Of a DNA stretch of 64,000 bases, positions 57,279 through 64,000 are shown in pieces. Below the pieces are notes generated by a model. It ran no database searches and was not told the DNA's origin. It saw nothing but the letters and a program-made list of their open reading frames with translations. Position 1 is the first letter of the stretch, and every line of letters begins with the position of its first letter. This DNA comes from Lentibacillus amyloliquefaciens (lineage in GTDB: Bacteria > Bacillota > Bacilli > Bacillales > Amphibacillaceae). The stretch is taken from NCBI RefSeq assembly GCF_001307805.1, contig NZ_CP013862.1, positions 3,534,001 through 3,598,000 on the forward strand, written 5' to 3'. The position numbers were made by a program, and so were the translations under genes.

Positions 57279-57316
57279 TGCAAAAGGGTTTGATGGCAGA
57301 ATCAAACCCTTTTGCA
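57279..57316. terminator. strong hairpin after the SDR gene
   Basis: TGCAAAAGGGTTTGA pairs perfectly with TCAAACCCTTTTGCA. No clean T run follows, but the position between transcription units makes a terminator likely. Confidence 0.55.
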
Positions 57317-57350
57317 ATTGGGATAGTCTGTTTTGGTTTTCAGTTGTCTA

Positions 57351-57443
57351 TTGACATTATCATGTAACCGCTTTATTATAGTATGTAACGGGTTACACAT
57401 ATCGGCTATATTTTTTCGTGGATATGTAACCCGTTACATATCC
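57351..57443 (+). promoter_or_regulatory. rbs promoter with two RbsR (LacI-type) operators
   Basis: TTGACA (57351), a 17-bp spacer and TATTAT (57374). Operator 1, TGTAAC-GG-GTTACA (57384-57397), covers the expected start point. Operator 2, TGTAAC-CC-GTTACA (57425-57438), lies inside a 24-bp perfect palindrome (57420-57443). The centres are 41 bp apart, about four helical turns. A half-site (TGTAACC) lies in the spacer at 57363. Confidence 0.85.
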
Positions 57444-57482
57444 TGTATAAATCAAATAACTAATTTTAGGAAGGACTTATGT

Positions 57483-58460
57483 ATGACAACTATTCGTGAT
57501 GTGGCTGAGCTTGCAAAGGTTTCAACGGCGACAGTGTCTCGGGTCATTAACAGCAATGGCTACGTAAATGATGGAACGAAGAAACGTGTCAAAGAAGCGA
57601 TTGAACAATTGAATTACCTTCCGAATGATGTGGCACGGAGTCTGTTTAAAGGCCGTTCACAAATGATTGCATTGTTTGTGCCTGATATTACAAACCCTTT
57701 TTTTCCTGAGCTTGCCCGTGCTATAGAGGATGTTACGAACCAGTATGATTATACCTTTGTCCTTTGCAATACGGATAACGATATCGTTAAAAAAATTGAT
57801 TACTTGAATGCACTGCAGCAAAAGTCCGTTGACGGCTTTATTATTGTGTCAAGCTCACTTATGGAAGAACATTTGAAAAATATTCAGGCACCGATTGTAG
57901 CGCTTGACCGCAGCATCAGCTCCGATATTTCTTCGGTAACCGTCAATAATCGGGTTGGCAGCAGACAGGCAGTGAAATATTTAAAGTCACTCGGTTGCAG
58001 CCGAATTGCCCACATTGCCGGACCTGAACATGTCGATAATGCCATATACCGTATGCGGGGATTTTTGGATGAAGTGAAACATGAAGGTTGGTTTAACAGC
58101 AGTTATGTGGTATCAGGTGCGTACAATTTTGAAATGGCACGGAAAGCTACTGTGAATTTGCTAACTAAGAACCCCGAAATTGATGGGATTTTTGCAGGGA
58201 ATGATTTAATGGGTGCTGGGGTGCTGAACGCCGCAGCCTCGCTGGATATAAAAGTACCAGAGGATCTTGCTGTGATTGGATTTGATGGCATTTCCCTGGG
58301 CGAAAAGGTCACACCGGCATTGACAACGATGGCTCAGCCCATTTATGACATAGGAACGAGAGCGGCGGAGATATTGATTACACAAATCAGCACACCTGAT
58401 TCAACTGTTACGGCAGAAGAATTCAACGTTCAATTAACAGAACGGCAATCGACCCAATGA
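57483..58460 (+). CDS. rbsR: LacI-family ribose operon repressor
   Basis: A 325-residue regulator: N-terminal LacI helix-turn-helix (TIRDVAELAKVSTATVSRVIN, about 3-22) and a periplasmic-binding-protein-like sensor domain (about 60-320; PDITNPFFPELARAIED, GNDLMGAGVLNAA, AVIGFDGI). It should bind the two palindromes just upstream and release on ribose. The ATG at 57483 has AGGAAGGA upstream; the frame is open for 50 codons further but through the promoter. First gene of the rbs operon. Confidence 0.95.
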   Translation: MTTIRDVAELAKVSTATVSRVINSNGYVNDGTKKRVKEAIEQLNYLPNDVARSLFKGRSQMIALFVPDITNPFFPELARAIEDVTNQYDYTFVLCNTDNDIVKKIDYLNALQQKSVDGFIIVSSSLMEEHLKNIQAPIVALDRSISSDISSVTVNNRVGSRQAVKYLKSLGCSRIAHIAGPEHVDNAIYRMRGFLDEVKHEGWFNSSYVVSGAYNFEMARKATVNLLTKNPEIDGIFAGNDLMGAGVLNAAASLDIKVPEDLAVIGFDGISLGEKVTPALTTMAQPIYDIGTRAAEILITQISTPDSTVTAEEFNVQLTERQSTQ

Positions 58461-58473
58461 AAGGAAGAAACGA

Positions 58474-59370
58474 ATGAATAATGAACCAAACGTATGTATA
58501 GTTGGCAGCATTAATATGGATTTAACAGTCAAGACCGACAAAATGCCGATGCAAGGTGAGACAGTCCTCGGCGATACGTTTTTCACCAATCCCGGCGGCA
58601 AGGGAGCGAATCAGGCTGTGGCGGCAGCGCGTATGGGAGCTAATGTGAATTTTATCGGTGCTGTCGGTGAAGATGCTTTTGGAAAAACGCTTCTTCAAAA
58701 TCTTACCAATGAAGGTGTTAGGAAGACAGGCATTGAAACAATCCCTGATGTATCAACTGGGACAGCAACAATTATTCTGTCTGATAATGATAATCGTATT
58801 ATCGTTGCGCCTGGTGCCAACAATCATGTGACACCAGAACTCGTGGAAAAATATCGCGACTTAATTAAGAGCAGTGATATAGTGCTGATGCAGCTCGAAG
58901 TACCAATGGAAACGATTGAATTTACTACGGAACTCGCTGAGACGAATGGCGTGCCGATTATAATGAATCCCGCACCTTTCCAGCAGCTTCCGGAAAAAGT
59001 ACTGAAAAACATTTCTTACATGACACCCAATGAGATTGAGCTGGCAGCAATGAAAGAAGATCCCCTGTTTGATTTTATTCAGGAAAAGCTGGTTGTGACT
59101 CGTGGTGATAAAGGCGTGTCGTTTGTTGAGAATGGAACCGAGCAGGATACTGACGGGTATCATGTACACGTAACCGACACAACAGGTGCCGGGGACACGT
59201 TTAACGGTACATTGGCTGGAGAACTGGCCCGTGGTGCCGAACTTGCAGAGGCAGTTAATGTGGCGAACGCAGCTGCAGCATTGTCGGTCTCAAAAATCGG
59301 CGCACAGGGCGGAATGCCGACTAAACAAGATGTTCAAAGATTTTTGCAGAAAGGGAATATCACCGAATGA
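58474..59370 (+). CDS. rbsK: ribokinase
   Basis: A 298-residue PfkB-family kinase making ribose 5-phosphate. Segments: GSINMDL, GGKGANQAVAAARMGANV, and the catalytic and anion-hole motif DTTGAGDTFNG near residue 235. The ATG follows AAAGGAAG. Its last codons overlap the rbsD start (ATGA). Confidence 0.97.
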   Translation: MNNEPNVCIVGSINMDLTVKTDKMPMQGETVLGDTFFTNPGGKGANQAVAAARMGANVNFIGAVGEDAFGKTLLQNLTNEGVRKTGIETIPDVSTGTATIILSDNDNRIIVAPGANNHVTPELVEKYRDLIKSSDIVLMQLEVPMETIEFTTELAETNGVPIIMNPAPFQQLPEKVLKNISYMTPNEIELAAMKEDPLFDFIQEKLVVTRGDKGVSFVENGTEQDTDGYHVHVTDTTGAGDTFNGTLAGELARGAELAEAVNVANAAAALSVSKIGAQGGMPTKQDVQRFLQKGNITE

Positions 59371-59762
59371 AGAAAACAGGAATGCTAAACCGTGACATTG
59401 CCTCAGTACTCGCAAGAATGGGACATACCGATACACTTATTATCGCAGATTGCGGGCTCCCTATTCCGGATGAAATCATGACGATTGATTTGTCAATAAA
59501 GTTGGGAACACCGGATTTTTTGTCAGTACTCGAGTCGGTTGCGGACGATATGACGATTGAAAAAATGGCTTTGGCAGAGGAAATAAAAACATCGAATCTC
59601 GCATTGCATAGCAAGCTTAAAACTGATTATGCCGGGATTCCGACAACATACCTGTCACATGAGAATCTGAAACGTGAAACCAGCAATGCAAAGGCAGTCA
59701 TCCGTACCGGGGAAACAACACCATTTGCCAATGTGATTTTAAAATCGGGTGTTATTTTCTAG
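59367..59762 (+). CDS. rbsD: D-ribose pyranase
   Basis: A 131-residue RbsD/FucU-family enzyme that interconverts the pyranose and furanose forms of ribose. The N-terminal motif LARMGHTDTLIIADCGLPIP carries the conserved His and Asp; FAEEIK-like and C-terminal TGETTPFANVILKSGVIF segments are also present. Translationally coupled to rbsK. Confidence 0.96.
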   Translation: MKKTGMLNRDIASVLARMGHTDTLIIADCGLPIPDEIMTIDLSIKLGTPDFLSVLESVADDMTIEKMALAEEIKTSNLALHSKLKTDYAGIPTTYLSHENLKRETSNAKAVIRTGETTPFANVILKSGVIF

Positions 59763-59782
59763 CATGAAGAGGAGGTGAGGTT

Positions 59783-61282
59783 ATGACACAAACACCGTTT
59801 GCAGAAATGGAGGGAATCAGTAAGTCCTTTACCGGTAACCAGGTATTAAAGAATGTGAATTTCTCGATTGATAAAGGCCAGGTCCACGCCTTGGTCGGGG
59901 AAAACGGTGCCGGGAAATCAACGCTAATCAAAATTTTGACCGGAATTCATAAACGGGATGACGGTGTTGTCAGGATTAGCGGAAGGGAAGTCCATTTTTC
60001 TCATCCAAAAGAAGCGGAACAGCAGGGGATTATGGTTATCCATCAGGAATTGAATATTATTCCGCATCTGACCGTTACCGAAAATATGTTTCTCGGTAAA
60101 AATATCGCTTATGGCAAAACCGGTATCCTGAACACTAAAGAAATGCGGAAACAGTGTAAAGCAAACCTTGAAACGTTAGGAGTATCAAATATTGATCCGG
60201 ATGATCTTGCCGGGGAACTGTCAGTAGGGAAGCAGCAGATGATTGAAATTGCCAGAGCGTTATCAACGAATGCTGAATTAATTGTAATGGACGAGCCGAC
60301 CGCAGCTCTGACAGACCGTGAAATTGAAAGTCTTTTTGAAGTTGTTGAGTCATTACGGAAACAAGATGTCGCAGTTATTTACATTTCACATCGGATGGAA
60401 GAAATTTTCCGGATTTGTGACCGTATTACCGTATTGCGTGATGGTGAATACGTCGGCACAGAAAACGTCAGTGACGTTGATTTTGATACCATAGTCAAAA
60501 TGATGGTCGGACGCGAACTGGGCGGGCGATTTCCAGAACGCAATTATTCAGGCGGTGATGTCATTTTTGAGGTGAATAATCTGGCCGGAAAAGGACTGTT
60601 TGATAATATAAGCTTTTCGGTAAAAGAAGGCGAAATTCTTGGTGTTGCCGGGTTAATGGGAGCCGGACGTTCGGAAATCATGGAGACGATATTCGGCTAT
60701 ACTGCAAAACAGCATGGCAGTATCCATTTGAACGGAGAGGAATTAACCATTAGTCATCCGTCAGATGCAATTAAAGCGGGTATCGGATTTATTACTGAAG
60801 ACCGGAAATCAAAAGGGTTGCTTACTGATTTTTCTATCGGGGACAATATTTCGCTGACAAATATGAAATCGATTTCCAGCAAAGGGGTCGTTTCGGCTGG
60901 CAAAGAACAGCGATTAATTGCTGAATTGATGGACCGGCTTACGGTTAAGGCAACAGGTGCAACTCAGGAAGTTAAAGCATTAAGCGGAGGCAATCAGCAG
61001 AAAGTGGTTATTGCCAAATGGCTCGGGATTGATCCCAAATTGCTTATTCTGGATGAGCCAACAAGAGGTGTTGATGTTGGCGCCAAGAAAGAAATTTATA
61101 ACATCATGAACGAATTAACCAAAAACGGTGTCGCCATCATCATGGTTTCCTCGGAATTGCCGGAAGTATTGGGCGTAAGTGATCGGATTATGGTCATTCA
61201 TGAAGGTAAAATAGCAAATATACTGAATCATGATGAAGCTGATCAGGAAAAAATTATGACAGCAGCTGCAGGGGGTGAGTAG
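59783..61282 (+). CDS. rbsA: ribose ABC transporter ATP-binding protein
   Basis: A 499-residue protein with two ABC domains. The first has Walker [10 protein letters not shown], the signature region [15 protein letters not shown] and Walker [10 protein letters not shown]; the second has the degenerate Walker [25 protein letters not shown] and [13 protein letters not shown], as expected for sugar importers of this class. The ATG follows GAGGAGGTGAGG. Its end overlaps rbsC. Confidence 0.97.
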   Translation: MTQTPFAEMEGISKSFTGNQVLKNVNFSIDKGQVHALVGENGAGKSTLIKILTGIHKRDDGVVRISGREVHFSHPKEAEQQGIMVIHQELNIIPHLTVTENMFLGKNIAYGKTGILNTKEMRKQCKANLETLGVSNIDPDDLAGELSVGKQQMIEIARALSTNAELIVMDEPTAALTDREIESLFEVVESLRKQDVAVIYISHRMEEIFRICDRITVLRDGEYVGTENVSDVDFDTIVKMMVGRELGGRFPERNYSGGDVIFEVNNLAGKGLFDNISFSVKEGEILGVAGLMGAGRSEIMETIFGYTAKQHGSIHLNGEELTISHPSDAIKAGIGFITEDRKSKGLLTDFSIGDNISLTNMKSISSKGVVSAGKEQRLIAELMDRLTVKATGATQEVKALSGGNQQKVVIAKWLGIDPKLLILDEPTRGVDVGAKKEIYNIMNELTKNGVAIIMVSSELPEVLGVSDRIMVIHEGKIANILNHDEADQEKIMTAAAGGE

Positions 61283-62228
61283 TTTGAATTGGAAGCAGAC
61301 CTTTTTTAAAGACTTTTCCAAATTGGGTCCATTAATCGGACTCATTATTATGGTTATTTTTCTCGGATTTATGAGTGATGCCTTTTTCACACTTGATAAC
61401 ATTTTTAACCTGCTCCGCCAGATTTCCGTAAATGCCCTGATTGCATTCGGGATGACGTTTGTTATTTTAACGGCAGGCATTGATTTGTCAGTTGGATCAC
61501 TGCTTGCTCTGGGAAGTGCACTCACAGCGGGACTGTTGACAAGCGGAATGGACCCGATACTGGCTGTGCTGCTTGGGTTGTTAATCGGATTTGGTCTTGG
61601 TGCCATAAACGGGCTGATCATTACGAAAGGTAAAGTGGCACCATTTATTGCAACACTTGCGACAATGACCATCTATCGTGGGGCAACGCTGGTTTATACA
61701 GATGGTATGCCTATAACAGGACTGTCTGACAGTTTCGCATTTGAAATGATTGGCGGAGGTTATGTTTTTGGCATTCCCTTCCCGGTGATTTTGATGCTGG
61801 CTGTATTTCTGATATTATTTTTTGTTCTCAAAAAAACAGTATTTGGCCGCCAAGTGTATGCTGTCGGTGGCAATGAGGAAGTGTCGGTTCTGTCGGGAAT
61901 CAAGGCAGACCGAGTCAAAATATGGGTTTATTCCCTGACCGGGATGCTGTCAGTTCTGGCTGGCATGATACTTACCAGCCGTTTAAATTCTGCGCAGCCA
62001 ACTGCCGGAGAAATGTTTGAACTTGATGCAATTGCAGCAGTTGTTATTGGCGGTACAAGTCTGATGGGAGGCCGCGGGCGGATTACCGGCACATTAATCG
62101 GGGCTCTGATAATCGGGGTTATTGACAATGGTCTGAATCTCATGAATGTTTCGTCCTTCTATCAGCAGATTGTGAAAGGTGGCGTCATTCTGCTTGCGGT
62201 TTTACTGGATAGGAAGTCCAATAAATAA
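61275..62228 (+). CDS. rbsC: ribose ABC transporter permease
   Basis: A permease of about 317 residues with 8-10 helices. Signature segments are [35 protein letters not shown] and [38 protein letters not shown]. The start may be GTG (61275) within the rbsA end or TTG (61284), which has GGGGGTGAG just upstream. Confidence 0.95.
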   Translation: MSSLNWKQTFFKDFSKLGPLIGLIIMVIFLGFMSDAFFTLDNIFNLLRQISVNALIAFGMTFVILTAGIDLSVGSLLALGSALTAGLLTSGMDPILAVLLGLLIGFGLGAINGLIITKGKVAPFIATLATMTIYRGATLVYTDGMPITGLSDSFAFEMIGGGYVFGIPFPVILMLAVFLILFFVLKKTVFGRQVYAVGGNEEVSVLSGIKADRVKIWVYSLTGMLSVLAGMILTSRLNSAQPTAGEMFELDAIAAVVIGGTSLMGGRGRITGTLIGALIIGVIDNGLNLMNVSSFYQQIVKGGVILLAVLLDRKSNK

Positions 62229-62247
62229 ATTTAAGGAGGAGTTTCAA

Positions 62248-63192
62248 ATGGCTGAATGGTTGAAAAGAATAGGGGTTTTGGCAGTATTGCTGCTGGTTGT
62301 CAGTGCTTGTTCTACAGATAGTCCTGGTTCATCGGATGAAGGCGGGGAGAGTTCTGAAGGATCTTCAGATGATTCAGTAAAAATTGGATTGTCCGTTTCA
62401 ACTTTGAATAATCCTTTTTTCGTGACATTGCGTGATGGTGCAGAAGCTGCGGCAGAGGAAGCCGGTTATGAGATTGTGGTAACCGATGCTCAGGATGATG
62501 CGTCAACACAATTGAGTGATATTGAGGATTTATTGCAGCAAAATATTGATGTTCTGCTAGTTAATCCTGTTGACTCTGAAGCAGTTGTCACGGCAATTGA
62601 GTCCGCCAATTCCCAGGACGTTCCTGTCATTACGGTTGACCGCAGTGCGGAAGGTGGAGATGTTGTAAGCCACATCGCCTCTGATAACGTTTCAGGTGGT
62701 GAGATGGCTGGTGAATTTATTGCCGATCAACTGGGTGAAAGTGGAAACCTGGTTGAATTGCAGGGTGTACCCGGCGCATCTGCCACTAGAGAAAGAGGAG
62801 AAGGTTTCCATAATATTGTGGATGAAATCGACGGTTTGGATGTTGCTGCTCAGCAGTCGGCAAACTTTAACCGCTCGGAAGGTTTGAACGTTATGGAAAA
62901 TATCATTCAAAGTACTGACCAGATTGATGCCGTATTCGCTCACAACGATGAAATGGCACTCGGAGCATTAGAGGCACTTCAATCCAATGGTATGTTGGAG
63001 GATGTTATTGTAGTTGGCTTTGATGCAACAGACGATGCTGTTGCAGCTGTCGAAGAAGGAACCATGGATGCAACGATTGCCCAACAGCCGGAATTAATCG
63101 GGCAAAATGCGATTGACGCAGTAGGCTCAGTCGTCAATGATGAATCTGTCGATGAATTTATTCCTGTTGAATTGCAGATGGTGACGGAATAG
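62248..63192 (+). CDS. rbsB: ribose-binding lipoprotein
   Basis: A 314-residue periplasmic-binding-type protein with a lipoprotein signal (VVSACS, Cys about 22), an acidic Ser/Glu/Gly linker, then KIGLSVSTLNNPFFVTLRDGAEAAAEEAGY, DVLLVNPVDSEAV, ITVDRSA, HNDEMALGALEAL and VVGFDATDDA. It captures ribose for RbsAC. The ATG follows AAGGAGGAG; a longer open frame begins inside rbsC and is not used. Last gene of the operon. Confidence 0.96.
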   Translation: MAEWLKRIGVLAVLLLVVSACSTDSPGSSDEGGESSEGSSDDSVKIGLSVSTLNNPFFVTLRDGAEAAAEEAGYEIVVTDAQDDASTQLSDIEDLLQQNIDVLLVNPVDSEAVVTAIESANSQDVPVITVDRSAEGGDVVSHIASDNVSGGEMAGEFIADQLGESGNLVELQGVPGASATRERGEGFHNIVDEIDGLDVAAQQSANFNRSEGLNVMENIIQSTDQIDAVFAHNDEMALGALEALQSNGMLEDVIVVGFDATDDAVAAVEEGTMDATIAQQPELIGQNAIDAVGSVVNDESVDEFIPVELQMVTE

Positions 63193-63206
63193 AGGTTGTA
63201 TCGAGG

Positions 63207-63244
63207 AACAGGTCATGTCACTTAGGTGGATGGCCTGTTTTTTT
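63207..63244 (+). terminator. terminator of the rbs operon
   Basis: AACAGGTCA pairs with TGGCCTGTT (one G-U), with further inner pairing, followed by TTTTTTT. Confidence 0.88.
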
Positions 63245-63479
63245 ATCTTGTAAATTGGGAACAAAGGTTCTAATTTTGATCAATAGGGGGAAGAAGAGGC
63301 TATACACTTATCCGGAATGAATTAATTATAGGGATGTGGTAAACTCAGATTTTTAGTTTGGTTTGGAGGAATACTGCCAAATGATGTCGCTAATCACTGG
63401 CGAATATTTTGTATAGATGAGAGGAATTGGGGAAAGCTAAATGTGCCAATGACTTAAATCATACAAAATGGTGATGTGA

Positions 63480-63791
63480 ATGAAAGGTTTAATTTTAAAA
63501 AGCACCTTGATGGTTGCTATGATTTCTTTGATACCAATTTTGACAGCAGTAGAGGCTAAGCCGGTTGAAGAGGGAACAGAGGCGCATAATTGGCAAGAAT
63601 ATAGCACACATTATGAAATAATCGAAGCCGGATCGCATGAATATACATACTGGAAGAATTTCATTGAACGAACCCGTACATGTGACATTTCCCACAAAAT
63701 GAAATCAGTCGTATATTATTGCGACGTGCATGGTCACACAGATTCTGAAATCTATCTTGATGAAACCATTCATAGTCATGAACATGACTAA
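63480..63791 (+). CDS. small secreted protein of unknown function
   Basis: A 103-residue protein with a clear signal peptide (about 1-26, ending VEAKP) and a mature part rich in His, Glu and Tyr, with two cysteines (TRTCDI and YYCDVHGHT) and a His/Glu/Asp tail (TIHSHEHD). The spacing suggests one disulfide and possibly metal binding. No family recognised. The ATG follows GGTGATG, a modest ribosome site. Confidence 0.65.
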   Translation: MKGLILKSTLMVAMISLIPILTAVEAKPVEEGTEAHNWQEYSTHYEIIEAGSHEYTYWKNFIERTRTCDISHKMKSVVYYCDVHGHTDSEIYLDETIHSHEHD

Positions 63792-63837
63792 TCAATGGGG
63801 CAGAGGAGACTTCCCTGTCCCATTTTGTTTTTGTGTG

Positions 63838-63852
63838 TGATTGCGTTTTCAT
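63838..63852 (-). promoter_or_regulatory. CcpA cre upstream of the P5C dehydrogenase gene
   Basis: On the minus strand ATGAAAACGCAATCA satisfies the cre consensus WTGNAANCGNWNNCW. It lies 60 bp before the gene start, suited to carbon catabolite repression of proline/arginine use. Confidence 0.6.
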
Positions 63853-63911
63853 AAGGGTTTATAGTAAACTGGAAATTGGATTGAACCAAATTAACACGGG
63901 GAGGTTATAGT

Positions 63912-64000
63912 TTGGTACTACCTTACAAGCATGAACCATTTACTGATTTTACTGATAAACAAAATCGCTCTGAATACGAAGCGGCTCTTAGAAAAGTTGA
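63912..64000 (+). CDS. rocA: 1-pyrroline-5-carboxylate dehydrogenase, N-terminal part
   Basis: The first 29 complete codons of a gene cut by the window edge. The peptide MVLPYKHEPFTDFTDKQN with EALRKVE-like continuation matches the start of RocA/PruA-type glutamate-semialdehyde dehydrogenases, which oxidise the product of proline dehydrogenase to glutamate. The start is TTG at 63912, with GGGGAGG upstream. The likely upstream-pathway enzyme is encoded separately near 24.6 kb. Confidence 0.85.
   Translation, partial: MVLPYKHEPFTDFTDKQNRSEYEAALRKV

Overview
The window looks like chromosome from a moderately halophilic, spore-forming member of the Bacillaceae (Lentibacillus/Virgibacillus/Oceanobacillus type). 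This rests on B. subtilis-like gene neighbourhoods (yojO/yojN, tapA-sipW-tasA, queF with a YpdP-type transporter, ilvB-leuD, rbsRKDACB), strong GGAGG ribosome sites, SAM, preQ1 and T-box leaders, perfect CcpA cre sites, and very acidic exported proteins. The genus is an inference.

Layout. 1-8.3 kb: DinB-like protein, a 1619-residue secreted nuclease/5'-nucleotidase with a candidate PhoP box, a metallophosphoesterase, and flavohaemoglobin Hmp behind an FNR/CRP-type palindrome. 8.4-15.3 kb: a two-gene unit with an RQC-like zinc-ribbon protein, a spore-protein-like gene, HtpX, an EamA transporter, and the VWA/MoxR pair. 15.5-21.5 kb: a biofilm/exoprotein block with a Vpr-like S8 protease split by a 1-nt frameshift, a TapA-like acidic protein, SipW and TasA. 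21.8-31.2 kb: AgcS symporter, SpeG-like acetyltransferase, proline dehydrogenase, S-box-controlled MetI, AbgT transporter, RNase H-like protein, and a preQ1-controlled queF with its transporter. 31.2-45.2 kb: branched-chain amino-acid block with ilvE divergent from a BASS transporter, then ilvD, then a T-box-led ilvB-ilvN-ilvC-leuABCD-ilvA operon.

45.2-49.1 kb is a zone of gene decay around tRNA-Ala: remnants of a membrane protein, a HEPN partner of an intact nucleotidyltransferase, a nitroreductase and L-2-hydroxyglutarate oxidase, mixed with intact hydrolases. 49.1-57.3 kb holds a DctB-like binding protein divergent from a DctS/DctR-type two-component system, then a TAXI-TRAP transporter with its own cre and inverted repeat, and a frameshifted SDR gene. 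57.3-63.2 kb is a complete ribose operon with two LacI-type operators 41 bp apart. The window ends in the first 30 codons of a pyrroline-5-carboxylate dehydrogenase gene, preceded by a cre.

The least explained signals are non-coding: (i) intergenic arrays with an exact 21-bp period at four loci, (ii) three copies of a roughly 150-bp bcr1-like element, one flanked by perfect TTTAT duplications and one supplying the end of a broken gene, (iii) a palindromic MITE-like insert inside the leu operon, (iv) an 18-bp motif shared by the abgT and queF upstream regions, and (v) three frameshifts each explained by loss of one C from a short C run. I found no CRISPR array, prophage or clear multi-gene defence system.
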